Below are positions 26,217-36,120 of a DNA stretch of 64,000 nt, piece by piece. Every line of letters begins with the position of its first letter. The stretch's first letter is position 1. The notes beneath the pieces were generated by a model that worked only from the letters and a program-made list of their open reading frames with translations, was not told the DNA's origin and searched no databases. The stretch is taken from the NCBI GenBank assembly GCA_937139035.1, contig CAKZPK010000181.1, positions 1-64,000 of the forward strand, read 5' to 3'. Both the position numbers and the translations under genes were made by a program. Origin of the DNA: an uncultured Crocinitomix sp. GTDB lineage: Bacteria > Bacteroidota > Bacteroidia > Flavobacteriales_D > Crocinitomicaceae.

Positions 26217-28835
26217 CTACTTTATAATTATCGATCCGGAAGACTGACCTACCCTGAAAAAATAAATACCTGTTTTTAGTTCTGGCAGGTTAACTTTGGA
26301 TAATCCGTTCAAATGATGCACTTTTTGGGTTTGAACTAACTGACCTTGTTGATTATAAATCTCTATTAAATCTGCTTCCACCGTTTCAAAATAAACATAT
26401 TCTGTTGCTGGATTTGGATAGGTTATGATTTGGTTTTTTACGTCATCTTCAATTCCAGTATCATCAATTGGTTCATCTTCATACATCCAACTTACATCAT
26501 AAGACCAAATTGAACGAGAATAAGTACCTGCAATTAGTTTTTCATTTGGCTCATCTAAGTGTAATTCGCTTACTGTTGCAAACGGAAGCCCGACCCCAAC
26601 ATATTCCCAATGTTCTCCGCCATTGGCCGTGAAATATACACCACCATCCAATGCTGCGAAAAGGTAGTCATCTTCTTCTCGTCCAGGAACGATTAAAACA
26701 TCATTAACAGTAATGTCTGGTAAGTCTCCAGAAATGTCAATCCAGTCCCCAGAAGCACCATCATCTCTTCGGTAAAGATAAGACCCATCATCATCAGATT
26801 TATAGCCAGACATGCAAACATAGGATGTTTTATAAATGTTTGGAGAACATCTTAATCCAGTGATATAATGGTTGGGTAAATCATCTGTAATGTTAATCCA
26901 ATCCCATGCGAATTCTCCTCCATCTGTGCGGTCACCAATCCATACTAAACCATCACTTGTTCCAACATAAAGGTTGTCAGCTACTCCAGGAAACTCATCT
27001 ATTTCTGTAATGGTGTGATAGCGTGAAGCACCAAATGATTCACCCATTCCAATTCGGGTTAAATCTTCGCTTATATACTCATAATCATCAAATGGTGCGT
27101 CATTCATCATTTGAATGCGTGATGTACCCACAAATAATTCTGAGGTAGTTTCATTGATGTAATAAGGCATATCCCAGTTGGTGCGATCCGGATCTGGATC
27201 ATCAGGCGAAATATTAGTTGTTGCCCCGCCTGGATCAGCATAGCGCAATCCACCATTTTGAGTTTCATAATAGGCTGCTCCAGCATCTTCCTCTAAAAAC
27301 GTAACGCGGAAACCGTCTCCTCCATTTAATCTTTCCCAATCGTTAAATACGGTTGCGTTACCTGACATTGTTCCGTTGTCTTGCGCACCGCCGCCATATA
27401 AGCCATCCTCATGAGGATGCACATCAATATGATAAAGCTGAGTGATTGGAAGGTTCTCAATATCCTCCCAACTTTCACCATTGTCGTCTGTTTTATATAA
27501 ACCACCATCAGTGGCAATGATATACGAATCTTCATCTAAAAAGGCCACGGCATGTTTGTCCGCATGTACTTCATATGTCCACCATTCAGGTACATTTTGA
27601 TACCAATCTAAACCACCATCTAATGATTGATACATTTCAACACCTGGAACAATTAATTGATTGTTGTTATAAGGGTTTAAGTATACCTCACCGAAATACC
27701 AACCAAATCCGCCCATTGCGCCATCAGGAATATCTTCGGCTCCGCCGTGCACATTTAAACCGTCCCATGATGCACCTCCGTCTGTTGTTTTATAAATGTC
27801 ATCAACATCTAACGTTTCACCGTCAACATATAAGGCAAAAAGAGTATTAGGATCGTCGTTAGAAATGGCTAAACCAATTCTACAGTCGTCCTCAATAGGT
27901 AGTCCACCTGAAAGTTGTGACCATGTTTCACCACCATTAATAGTTTTATAAATACGACATTGCGGACCTGTAACGGTTGATGAAAAGTAGTTTCGCATAC
28001 GGTTATAACCAGATGCATATAAAACATCAGGATTACTTGGATCCATTACCATGTCTGAAATTCCTGCTGAATCTGCAATGAATAGTTTGTTTGACCACGT
28101 GGCACCACCGTCGTCAGAACGGTAAACACCTCTTTGACCATTTTTAACATGTGGATTACCCAATGTACTGGCAAAAATGCGATCAGAATCTGTTGGATCA
28201 ATAATAATTTTTGATACGACTCCAGTTTCTTCTAGTCCAATATTGTCCCAACTATCTCCACCATCTTCAGATTTATAAATTCCGTTACCTAAAAAAGAGC
28301 TTCCGGTAAAATTTCTGTCTCCCGTCCCAACATAAACTATGTCTTCATCTTCTGTGTCAATTGTAATAGCACCGATTGATAAATAAGGTTGATCGTCAAA
28401 AACAGGATCCCAGTTATCTCCACCATCTGTAGATTTAAATACTCCGCCATTTGTAGCACCAGCGTAAATAATATCGTTATCAGTAGGGCTTAGTGTTAAC
28501 ACATCAATTCGGCCACCAATATTTCCAGGGCCTTCTTGCAACCAATCTAAACTCAGGTCAACTTCGCGTGTTTCTGCAACGGCATAAGCTTGCATCTTAA
28601 CTTCCTCCATTCTTTCCAGGTATTGCGCCTGGTCAAAGTTTCCGTCGGGATAAGACCGTATAGTCAACCATTGGTCGTGCGGTTCTAGGCTTTTACCTTC
28701 ATCTCCCATTTCTGTTGAGGGATTGGACGCTATTGTGTTTTGGTTTAATGTTGTTTCTTCATTGGGAGAAACAAGGAAATAGGTTGCGGTAGCGATCGCC
28801 AAAGCGCTAACTGCTATGTAAGTTAAATTCTTCAT
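26217..28835 (-). CDS. BNR/VPS10-sortilin-like beta-propeller protein with T9SS sorting domain
   Basis: An 872-residue exported protein. A hydrophobic N-terminus (MKNLTYIAVSALAIATATYF) acts as the signal. From about residue 95 a large beta-propeller carries many Asp-box motifs of the form SxDGGxxW (KSTDGGDNW, KSEDGGDSW, RSDDGGATW, KTINGGETW, KTDDNGESW), as in sortilin/VPS10 and WD40/YVTN/BNR-like repeat proteins. QEGPGNIGGRIDVLTLSPTD at its start is typical of Bacteroidota members of this group. The C-terminus (IITYPNPATEYVYFETVEAD, then LKTGIYFFRVGQSSGSIIIK) is a type A T9SS sorting domain, so it is delivered to the surface. A glycosidase or peptidase activity is often annotated for such propellers, but no catalytic site can be asserted here. 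Confidence 0.88.
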   Translation of the reverse strand: MKNLTYIAVSALAIATATYFLVSPNEETTLNQNTIASNPSTEMGDEGKSLEPHDQWLTIRSYPDGNFDQAQYLERMEEVKMQAYAVAETREVDLSLDWLQEGPGNIGGRIDVLTLSPTDNDIIYAGATNGGVFKSTDGGDNWDPVFDDQPYLSIGAITIDTEDEDIVYVGTGDRNFTGSSFLGNGIYKSEDGGDSWDNIGLEETGVVSKIIIDPTDSDRIFASTLGNPHVKNGQRGVYRSDDGGATWSNKLFIADSAGISDMVMDPSNPDVLYASGYNRMRNYFSSTVTGPQCRIYKTINGGETWSQLSGGLPIEDDCRIGLAISNDDPNTLFALYVDGETLDVDDIYKTTDGGASWDGLNVHGGAEDIPDGAMGGFGWYFGEVYLNPYNNNQLIVPGVEMYQSLDGGLDWYQNVPEWWTYEVHADKHAVAFLDEDSYIIATDGGLYKTDDNGESWEDIENLPITQLYHIDVHPHEDGLYGGGAQDNGTMSGNATVFNDWERLNGGDGFRVTFLEEDAGAAYYETQNGGLRYADPGGATTNISPDDPDPDRTNWDMPYYINETTSELFVGTSRIQMMNDAPFDDYEYISEDLTRIGMGESFGASRYHTITEIDEFPGVADNLYVGTSDGLVWIGDRTDGGEFAWDWINITDDLPNHYITGLRCSPNIYKTSYVCMSGYKSDDDGSYLYRRDDGASGDWIDISGDLPDITVNDVLIVPGREEDDYLFAALDGGVYFTANGGEHWEYVGVGLPFATVSELHLDEPNEKLIAGTYSRSIWSYDVSWMYEDEPIDDTGIEDDVKNQIITYPNPATEYVYFETVEADLIEIYNQQGQLVQTQKVHHLNGLSKVNLPELKTGIYFFRVGQSSGSIIIK

Positions 28836-28956
28836 GGATTGAATTTTAAAGTCCGATCAAAAATCGGAATGCAATTTCATAAAGTTAGGGAAAAATCGTG
28901 AAAGTCCTTGCAATTCAGTATGAAGGGTAAGGATCATCTAGTGATTGGATGATTAA

Positions 28957-30720
28957 TTACCTGAAATTATTAGATACTTGTGGGTTCATTCTAAGCACTA
29001 GTCTAAAACCAACTGTTGCATATGAATTTGAATTGGCTTTAAAAGCTTTCGCATAAAGCCCTGCTTTGTTCACATTTGCAAATTCACCATATCGTTCATC
29101 ATACCAATTGGCGCCCATAATTAATTGCCCATCTGTATCATTTGATCGATTTAAATTTTGATCAATATTCCGTTGATTTTCGCAATAGGAAGGGTCAGCA
29201 AAACAATTGTAATTGATGTAAGCTTCAAACAATTCTTGGTAATTGGTTTCATAATCTTCGCTCATCCATTCAGAGGCGTTATTGGACAAAAATTCAATTT
29301 GGCTAGCTAAATAATTACCTTGTGCTCTCATAATTACCTCATGTTCTGTTCCTGATATTTCGCGGTAATCACTTGAATATTTCTTTTTGATCATTTTCAA
29401 AAATTTGCGGTGCGCTTTTATGTTTTGCAGGTCATAAGGCAAGTTTACTTTTTGTAAGAGTGATTTTGCATAGTTGAAATTAATTGGGCGCTCGGTTTCG
29501 GTTTTATCACCTAACATTAAGGTAGAAGTGATTTGGTTGTCTTCTATTTGTTCTGCCATGTTTTGATTATATCCACTAGTAATTGTCCATTCATATTCTA
29601 TTAGGTTTGGTAAACCAACAGTGAATTTATTACCAATTTTAGGGTTCGATTTTTGCAATTGTTTTTGTTTCCAATCACAATAAGCTTCTGCTTGATAATG
29701 TGATACTCCTACAACAGGCATGTGGTTAAATGCAGGATGCCAAAAGTACATATTGCCCGTTACGCTAGAGAATAATGCATGATCGAAATTTTGCCAGCAA
29801 GTTGTATCTGGATAGATATTTAGCTTGTGTTCGATAATAAATGGTGTCAAATCTCTATGACCTCTAATGGCGGAATTTTGTCCCTTTTTGATAGGTTCTT
29901 TGTATTCTGTATTCGCAATGGCTTCAAAGTCCATGGAATAGTATTTATAATTTAGTTTACGTTGGTCTAAACTAAGTTTCTTATAAAAACGCTCATTTGG
30001 TTGCAAATAGAATTGGGAAAGAACTGGAATAATTAGATCATCTCGAAACTCTTTTCGATAGTCAAAATCATAATTCAATGAATACAATTCACGCATCATA
30101 GCGCGGCTTCCGTCTTTGACTAGTTCCCACTCCATTTTTGCTTCATTAAAATAATGTTCTTCCTCTATATTTAACATTTTAAAAGCTTGCTCGTTGGTTA
30201 AAGAATCACTTGCATATACAGCTTCGCGAAAAATAGAATCTCTTACCCATTCTGTAAACTCACGATATTCTTGATTGGTAACTTCATATTTTGAAATGAA
30301 AAAAGGGTTGAAGTAATTTTGCACGGTGGATTCATACTTTTCATTTCGAATACTTTGTGCTTTAATAGCAAATGAATCTAACCGTAAAGAATTAGTCGTG
30401 TTGTCGCCCATTTTCCAATTGACATAAACCAATTCTTTGGGATCTACATAATGTCTTAAGCTATTGGCATGAATAATATTAGTAGAATCATGTAAAAGAA
30501 GGGCGGGTTGAATGAGTTTAAATTGACTTAAACCTTTCAAATCTGACTTTTTAAATGAGACTATTCTAGCATAGATGTTATAAACACCGTTTATGGGATG
30601 GTAATATCTTACAGTAGGATGTTTTACGCCTAAAACGGCTACATTAATTGCTACTTTTTTCGTTTGCGCAAAGGTGTTTAGTGTAAAAAAAAGTACTAGG
30701 AGTGTGAATAGGGCTTTCAT
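28957..30720 (-). CDS. SUMF1/formylglycine-generating-enzyme-fold protein (GldJ/GldK-like), secreted
   Basis: A 587-residue protein with the FGE-sulfatase fold, related to the GldJ/GldK gliding and T9SS proteins. FISKYEVTNQEYREFTEWVR, MPVVGVSHYQAEAYCDWKQK, GLPNLIEYEWTITSG, NNASEWMSEDYETNYQELFE and the closing TVGFRLVLRM are the fold's landmarks. The region where real formylglycine-generating enzymes hold their two active-site cysteines (here GANWYDERYGEF and following) has none, so it is unlikely to modify sulfatases and more likely structural. Unlike GldJ/GldK it has an ordinary signal peptide (MKALFTLLVLFFTLNTFAQ), not a lipobox. A large insert between residues ~170 and 330 is specific to this type. 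Confidence 0.8.
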   Translation of the reverse strand: MKALFTLLVLFFTLNTFAQTKKVAINVAVLGVKHPTVRYYHPINGVYNIYARIVSFKKSDLKGLSQFKLIQPALLLHDSTNIIHANSLRHYVDPKELVYVNWKMGDNTTNSLRLDSFAIKAQSIRNEKYESTVQNYFNPFFISKYEVTNQEYREFTEWVRDSIFREAVYASDSLTNEQAFKMLNIEEEHYFNEAKMEWELVKDGSRAMMRELYSLNYDFDYRKEFRDDLIIPVLSQFYLQPNERFYKKLSLDQRKLNYKYYSMDFEAIANTEYKEPIKKGQNSAIRGHRDLTPFIIEHKLNIYPDTTCWQNFDHALFSSVTGNMYFWHPAFNHMPVVGVSHYQAEAYCDWKQKQLQKSNPKIGNKFTVGLPNLIEYEWTITSGYNQNMAEQIEDNQITSTLMLGDKTETERPINFNYAKSLLQKVNLPYDLQNIKAHRKFLKMIKKKYSSDYREISGTEHEVIMRAQGNYLASQIEFLSNNASEWMSEDYETNYQELFEAYINYNCFADPSYCENQRNIDQNLNRSNDTDGQLIMGANWYDERYGEFANVNKAGLYAKAFKANSNSYATVGFRLVLRMNPQVSNNFR

Positions 30721-30902
30721 TTAAACTATAATTTAAAATTTTAATTTCGTTACTGGGCAATGTATTTAAAATGGTGTGTGCAAGCTACATATTTGCTCCT
30801 TGTTCTGAAAATAATCGATAAACAGATTAATAAAAATTTGAATTGCGAATTTATTTTAATTCTGTTTTTTGCCTGTTCATTTTTTGTTTAGTTGACCAAG
30901 GT

Positions 30903-31034
30903 ACCACTTTGGCTATTAAAACAAGACTAAAATGCAATTCAATAAAAATCTCCATTCAGATGAAAATATTAGAATAGTATTTTTATTGAATGTCTTGTTT
31001 CTGCTCACCTAAGTGGTGTTTATGTCTCATAAAC
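30903..31034 (+). other. Structured leader or small element upstream of the 77-residue gene
   Basis: Within the 327-bp stretch without genes (30721-31047) are nested inverted repeats: ACCACTT (30903) with AAGTGGT (31011), ACAAGAC (30921) with GTCTTGT (30992), and a perfect 13-bp pair ATTCAATAAAAAT (30937) with ATTTTTATTGAAT (30979). A last hairpin GTTTATG-TCT-CATAAAC (31018-31034) ends 13 bases before the ATG at 31048. The whole could be a folded 5' UTR, a small RNA, or a miniature inverted-repeat element. The rest of the stretch (30721-30890) shows no gene. Confidence 0.5.
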
Positions 31035-31047
31035 TAAAAAGAATAGT

Positions 31048-31281
31048 ATGAGCAAAAACTTAGAATTAAAAGAAACGATTAAAGCATCAGGAATTAAACA
31101 GTCAATTGAATTATTGACATTAAGCTTAAACATGTATCGACAATCAGAAGCAATAAAAAGCAGAGCATATTCCGTTTATCAAGAATTGGATGAAGCGATT
31201 GAAAAACTCGAAGATCTTGACGAACAATTAGTCTATTTGATGGAACGATCAGTGACATGGGAAACCACAAAAGACGTTTAA
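31048..31281 (+). CDS. Small acidic helical protein, unrecognised
   Basis: A 77-residue cytoplasmic protein. It appears all-helical and acidic in its second half (YQELDEAIEKLEDLDEQLVY), with heptad-like leucines suggesting a coiled coil or helical bundle. No signal peptide, membrane segment or DNA-binding motif is seen. Codon composition and a clean ATG after an unusual hairpin-rich leader support that it is real. It lies alone on the plus strand between two minus-strand genes. Confidence 0.6.
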   Translation: MSKNLELKETIKASGIKQSIELLTLSLNMYRQSEAIKSRAYSVYQELDEAIEKLEDLDEQLVYLMERSVTWETTKDV

Positions 31282-31319
31282 TTTAAAGCGGCTGTACTTA
31301 GTGATAGCCGTTTTTAGAA

Positions 31320-32387
31320 TTAGGAGCAAGTATATATTTTGAATTGATGATTGCTTGCTTCAATTTTAACCTGACTGAAATGATGCTTTAAAAAAGATTC
31401 ATACCCCAAGTTAGAATTAGCAACAATAGTTAAAGTTCCGCCCTCTTTCAATTTAAACTTGGCCTCTTTAAATAAATTGATTGGAATACTCGTATCAATC
31501 GTGTTTTCAAAATGAAACGGTGGATTGGTGATAATCCAATCGAGTGAATTTTCTTTGAAATCACTTAAATCGAAATTATGATGAAATTGTGTATTTTCAT
31601 TTTTTACATTACGTTTTGCAGATGTTATGGCAAGATTTGAATCATCTAAAAAATGCAACTCTTCAATCTCAATTTTGTCTAAAATCCATTTGCCAATAAT
31701 ACCATTACCGCACGCCAAATCTAAAATGCAGGCGTATTTTTTTGGCTGCTTTATATTCTGCAATAAATAATTTGTGGCTTTATCTACTTTGCCTGCAGAA
31801 AAAACTCCTTTGTGTTGTTCTAATTTAAGGTGATGATATTGGAATTGTTCAAAAGAGGGTTGATTGTCTCTGTTTTTTTTACCGCTGAGAATTAGTAATC
31901 GGGCTTTCTTTTTGGCTTTGCTTTGTTCTACATTTTCGAAATATTTGGTTGCCATTTCTAATAGGTTGGCATTAAAATATTTTGTCATAAAGCCACAAAT
32001 TACTTGGCCATTAGATGACAAATGAGAATGAATATGTTGCAAGTAAGTTTCAAAAAGAGCGATTGACTTTGGAATTTTTAGATATGCTTTTTCCAATTGT
32101 TTTGGAAGCTCATCTGTAATTAGGTAGAACTGGTTTGCAGCAACCGTGATATCATTATTAGTTGCATTTTGGTGAATAGCCGCAGCTTGACTTTTGAGGT
32201 CAGTAATAATAAACGGGTTTTGATTGGCAAGGTGACAGGTTAAATAACCAAAGGCGTCATTATAAATTCCAATTGTTTCTTCATTTGTGGGATTTGATTG
32301 GACCATTAACTCATCCGCGGCGCTCCATGCTTTTAAAGAAGGGTGATTTGTTTGCGGAACTCGTTTTAAATTCAAGCTTTTGTCCAT
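31320..32387 (-). CDS. rlmG: 23S rRNA guanine-N2 methyltransferase RlmG-like
   Basis: A two-domain class I methyltransferase that resembles RlmG (G1835 of 23S rRNA; RsmC is the close alternative). The N-terminal start LNLKRVPQTNHPSLKAWSAA followed by GIYNDAFGYLTCHLANQNPF matches the RlmG N-domain pattern. The catalytic domain has the SAM motif ILDLACGNGIIGKWILDKIE and the guanine-N2 signature ITNPPFHFENT, then EGGTLTIVANSNLGYESFLK. Length (355) fits. Its ATG overlaps the stop of the 57-residue membrane-protein gene upstream by one base (TAATG), so translation is probably coupled. Confidence 0.85.
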   Translation of the reverse strand: MDKSLNLKRVPQTNHPSLKAWSAADELMVQSNPTNEETIGIYNDAFGYLTCHLANQNPFIITDLKSQAAAIHQNATNNDITVAANQFYLITDELPKQLEKAYLKIPKSIALFETYLQHIHSHLSSNGQVICGFMTKYFNANLLEMATKYFENVEQSKAKKKARLLILSGKKNRDNQPSFEQFQYHHLKLEQHKGVFSAGKVDKATNYLLQNIKQPKKYACILDLACGNGIIGKWILDKIEIEELHFLDDSNLAITSAKRNVKNENTQFHHNFDLSDFKENSLDWIITNPPFHFENTIDTSIPINLFKEAKFKLKEGGTLTIVANSNLGYESFLKHHFSQVKIEASNHQFKIYTCS

Positions 32388-32560
32388 TAATATCGTCCTC
32401 CATTTTTATTGTCTTTACCATCCATCCAATCCCAAATAAAACCAACAATAATTGCAATAACTACAAGTGGAATTAGAAGGCGTACCATTCGGATAAAAAA
32501 CCAACCAATAAGCAGCACAAAGAAGACAATTATTATTTTATTTCTTGCGCTTGGTTTCAT
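32387..32560 (-). CDS. 57-residue membrane protein overlapping the rlmG start
   Basis: A short gene read directly from the sequence: it opens MKPSARNKIIIVFFVLLIGW, continues with FIRMVRLLIPLVVIAIIVGF, and ends WMDGKDNKNGGRY. This gives one long or two short hydrophobic helices with basic residues between them and a hydrophilic tail. The stop TAA shares its last base with the rlmG ATG. It has no recognised family. The tight overlap, good start and clear membrane character make it a likely real gene that size-based gene calling may miss. Confidence 0.7.
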   Translation of the reverse strand: MKPSARNKIIIVFFVLLIGWFFIRMVRLLIPLVVIAIIVGFIWDWMDGKDNKNGGRY

Positions 32561-32651
32561 AACAGGGCGAAGATAGTGGTTTATGCTTAGACAACATAAA
32601 ACTGACTTTATAATATGATGTGTGGGGAGATTAGAAACCTGTTTTTAAAGA

Positions 32652-32688
32652 AATTGGAGGGCTCAGTATATTACTGAACCCTCCAATT
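32652..32688 (-). terminator. Hairpin terminator after the 1024-residue T9SS gene
   Basis: AATTGGAGGG-c-TCAGTA pairs with TACTGA-a-CCCTCCAATT around a 3-base loop: a 16-bp stem with one mismatch, 26 bp past the stop at 32715. The tail is only moderately T-rich. Confidence 0.75.
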
Positions 32689-32714
32689 ATTAATATATGA
32701 ATGATTAATCCTTC

Positions 32715-35700
32715 TTAGGATTTTGTAATCCTAATTGATTTGATTTGACCGTTTACATTAATGCGGACTAAATAAATTCCATTCTCGAATTGACTCAAAT
32801 CAATAATTTCCTGTGCGGTTACTAGTTGATTTTCCAAAACAATTTGGCCTTGTAAATTAAGCACTTGCAAGGATGGTGTTTCCTGAAAATCGTATCCGTT
32901 AATACTAATTGTGAGCATCCCATTTGTTGGGTTAGGATAAGCACTTATGATTAATTCAGAAGATTCTTCATTGTTCAATTGTAGGATTGGATTTTCCATA
33001 GTGTTTAAGCCGTCATTTTCTTGCAAAGGTGTTCTTAACTCATTACTTGCAATATCTTGTCTCAATATAAATGCATTGTATGGATCAAGGTTTGTTCCGG
33101 ATGAAAGTAATACTCCGCTTACAGGTGCTCCATTATAATAATCCAAATTTCCTTTATAAGTACCTGTTATAAAAGCATAATCAGCCGAGATAGATACACG
33201 AGATGAGATATGATCGTATTTTACAGCAGGAGAATTAATGTCTTTTGTAGAATTGACAATTGTTGGATTATTCCAATTTCCCGTACCAATTTTAGCTTCT
33301 CCAACGAAACTATAACGCCAAGGACCACCAATAGCATTCAATGTAGCTTGTGATGTTGTGCCAGTTATTTCAGGTAATCCACGATCGTAATAACCAACAA
33401 AACACAATTCATTTGTATTTGCATCCATTCCTGTTAGGTGCGCGTAGGAGTAAGTGTTAAAAATTTCCTCGGCTTCTAAAGAAGTTGAACTAATTTCATA
33501 TGAAAATAAGTAGCTACTATTAGATACTGAATTATAACCTAATGCTCCAGCACCTCCTAGAAAACTGCCAAATACATTAGAGACATCTCCCGTATAATCG
33601 CCACCAAAATAAACATGGCCGTCATCATCACTCGTTAAGCAATTTCCTTCGGCATATTCTCCAACACTAGCTCCAAAAGCATGTAAATTATTGAAGAAAA
33701 CATTACCTGTTGAAGGATCAAGCCAAGCAAAGAAAGCATCTCTTAAAGCACCTGCAGTTATTGTTGATGCATTCATTGTAAGTGTATGATCAAATGTTCC
33801 TGTAATTAGAACGCCATTGAGTTGTGCGTCCCACTTAATGTCGTTAGCAACGTTCACACTGCTTTCTTGAATAGAGTTATTCATCCAATCAACAACAAAA
33901 GTATTTGAGCTAATGTCATATCTAAGCTTAGAAGCAAAAACATTGGATTGACTATTTGCATCATTATCTGATTTACCAGAGATATAAACATTTACAACTG
34001 AACCATAATCTTGTACATCTAATGCAGTTCCAAAATGGTTTTCATAAGAATCTTCAATTGCATTTACTTCTCCAAAAGTAGCTGTATTTGCCCCGTCAAC
34101 TGCGATAACCGCGAGGTGTCCTATTGATGATCCACCAAGACTACCATTAAAAGTAGAACCAATTGTTGTTCCATTAGGATAAACTGTAATTAGTTCTGTT
34201 TCTCTATTATAATTGAATCCAATTAAAATTTCATCATCTTGCTTGTTGATTCCAAAGCCTTCACTCCAATTATCGCCTATGCCTCCAAATGCATCATAAA
34301 TTACCCATTGTAATTCACCACATGCATTGTGACAAACTGTATAGAAATTATTTAAATCTGGTTGGGCAGATGAAATGGTAATTGAGTTACCTAAACCGTC
34401 GTCAAAAGTAGTTTCTTTTTGAAAACTTCCCGTTGCAAAAACGAAACCATCATCATCTGTAAAAATATCAAAACCTTTATCTCCCTTATTTGCAAATGAA
34501 ACAGTGTTTGAAGTAGTTTGATGCCATTGTTCACCAGTAACTACAAAATTCATAGTATCAGAGTCAGAGCATCCAGTTAAAGGGTCAGTATAAGAATAAG
34601 CAACGGGATATGTACCTGGAGGTACTATACTTGGGTCAAATTGAAATAGCGTATATGGAGGGAAAGTACTTGCAGTAACTGCAGGTGGGAGATAGGTAAA
34701 TGATCCGCCAATTGGTGGAATAGAAGGTGAGAAACCATCCTCTGGTGTAAAAAAGCCAAAGGTTGAGTATATGTTTCCATTTGGCAGGTAGCGAACACCA
34801 ATATTTACAGGGTCATCAGCGCTGCAAAGTGTTACAGTGGGTTGTGTTGCAACGACAACTGGAGCACTTGAGACATTTATTGTCATAGTTGCTGATTCAG
34901 AGCATCCTCCTATTATATCTGTATAAGTATATTCTACGGTGTATGTTCCTGGGCCAATTGAAGGGTCGAAAGTAATGATTTCATAAGATCCAAAAACTAC
35001 GGTTGTAGTAACAGGAGGAAGGCTCGTATAACTGCCGCCAGGTAAAGGTCCGATTCCTCCAGGATACCCATCTACAGGAGTGAAATGACCATTTGTATGA
35101 TATACATTACCTGTTGGCAAGTATTTTACTCCAAGATAGAAAGGTGGTTCAGTATCGCAAATATTTAGGACAGGTTGAGTTGCTTCAACTTGCAGTGTTT
35201 CTCGAAAAGAAATGTCATCCAAACCAAACGAATGGTTTCCTCCTCCAGAGCTATATCCTAAATTAATTGTTGCGGTGGTAACCATTGCAGGAGCTGTCCA
35301 TTGAACACATACTTCGCGCCAAACGCAGCCCGTTGGATAAACGTTCATGTTTGAAACAAGAACTGATGATCCATTGATAAATACAGTTAGATTAAAATTG
35401 TATGAATTACCTGCAAAATCCGGATTTACGAAGTATTTAAATGTATAGGTTTCACCAGGTGTAACCGGTATTGTACTATAATTTAGTAGTGTGGTTGTAG
35501 CTGGGCCAGATTGATTAAAAATAGCGTACCTTGTACCTGCAGCAGTGTGGTCGCTAAATGTGGGACAATCTATAAAGCCACCAAGCATTGAGTTTGCTGT
35601 AGTAACAATTCCATAATCACCAGAAGTAAAGCTGGGAACATTGTAATTGTAGGTTGTTGGAATAGTTGCTCCTAAAGATTCAAAATCTCCATTGGTGATG

Positions 35701-35789
35701 AGGTTGCCTCCAAATTGGCAACACGATTGTGCTAAAGAGCTATACTGAACCATTGCAAGTCCGATCAGCCCTAATAAAAGCTTTTTCAT
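32715..35789 (-). CDS. Multi-domain surface protein with T9SS sorting domain
   Basis: A 1024-residue exported protein. Signal peptide MKKLLLGLIGLAMVQYSSLA is followed by a Cys pair and a jelly-roll carbohydrate-binding-like domain (NLITNGDFESLGA to GLDDISFRE, residues ~28-195). Two Ig-like repeats come next, each with a YLPxGNxY stretch and GGCSESATMTINV or TGCSDSDTMNFVV. Residues ~430-900 look like a beta-propeller of the SBBP/Kelch kind (FVFATGSFQKETTFDDGLGN, GVLITGTFDHTLTMNASTI). The C-terminal ~80 residues (ISAYPNPTNGMLTISINGYD onward) are a type A T9SS signal. Presumably surface-anchored or released; glycan binding is suggested by the first domain only. Confidence 0.87.
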   Translation of the reverse strand: MKKLLLGLIGLAMVQYSSLAQSCCQFGGNLITNGDFESLGATIPTTYNYNVPSFTSGDYGIVTTANSMLGGFIDCPTFSDHTAAGTRYAIFNQSGPATTTLLNYSTIPVTPGETYTFKYFVNPDFAGNSYNFNLTVFINGSSVLVSNMNVYPTGCVWREVCVQWTAPAMVTTATINLGYSSGGGNHSFGLDDISFRETLQVEATQPVLNICDTEPPFYLGVKYLPTGNVYHTNGHFTPVDGYPGGIGPLPGGSYTSLPPVTTTVVFGSYEIITFDPSIGPGTYTVEYTYTDIIGGCSESATMTINVSSAPVVVATQPTVTLCSADDPVNIGVRYLPNGNIYSTFGFFTPEDGFSPSIPPIGGSFTYLPPAVTASTFPPYTLFQFDPSIVPPGTYPVAYSYTDPLTGCSDSDTMNFVVTGEQWHQTTSNTVSFANKGDKGFDIFTDDDGFVFATGSFQKETTFDDGLGNSITISSAQPDLNNFYTVCHNACGELQWVIYDAFGGIGDNWSEGFGINKQDDEILIGFNYNRETELITVYPNGTTIGSTFNGSLGGSSIGHLAVIAVDGANTATFGEVNAIEDSYENHFGTALDVQDYGSVVNVYISGKSDNDANSQSNVFASKLRYDISSNTFVVDWMNNSIQESSVNVANDIKWDAQLNGVLITGTFDHTLTMNASTITAGALRDAFFAWLDPSTGNVFFNNLHAFGASVGEYAEGNCLTSDDDGHVYFGGDYTGDVSNVFGSFLGGAGALGYNSVSNSSYLFSYEISSTSLEAEEIFNTYSYAHLTGMDANTNELCFVGYYDRGLPEITGTTSQATLNAIGGPWRYSFVGEAKIGTGNWNNPTIVNSTKDINSPAVKYDHISSRVSISADYAFITGTYKGNLDYYNGAPVSGVLLSSGTNLDPYNAFILRQDIASNELRTPLQENDGLNTMENPILQLNNEESSELIISAYPNPTNGMLTISINGYDFQETPSLQVLNLQGQIVLENQLVTAQEIIDLSQFENGIYLVRINVNGQIKSIRITKS

Positions 35790-36120
35790 TTGATTAAAAT
35801 TAAGTTTTAGGTTTCGCTTAATTCATTTAAGCGTTTAACGGAACAAAGGACAAGAAATATTCATTAAAACGCCAATTGGAGGCGTTAACTTAATATTAAG
35901 AAATTGTTTCTAATCTTGTTAATCTAAACGGAAATGAATTGGAAGGATGAGGTGTGCTTTTACAGGTTCGTTAAGTTGTTGACTAGGGATTCTATTTCGT
36001 ATCATTCCACACAATGTTATTGGTGTTACGGGTTGAATCGAGCCAGTTGTTTAATTCATTTCACGAACGTGCAAAATACCGACATTGTTATTGTCAGCAT
36101 TAATATCAAGAGAATGGATT
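35790..36120. other. 331-bp intergenic stretch with short inverted repeats
   Basis: Between the YgiQ-like stop and the T9SS gene start. It contains CGCTTAA-TTCAT-TTAAGCG (35815-35833) in the leader of the T9SS gene and a smaller AACGCC/GGCGTT hairpin. An open frame at 35934-36137 on the plus strand has no protein-like composition. No gene is supported here. Confidence 0.5.
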
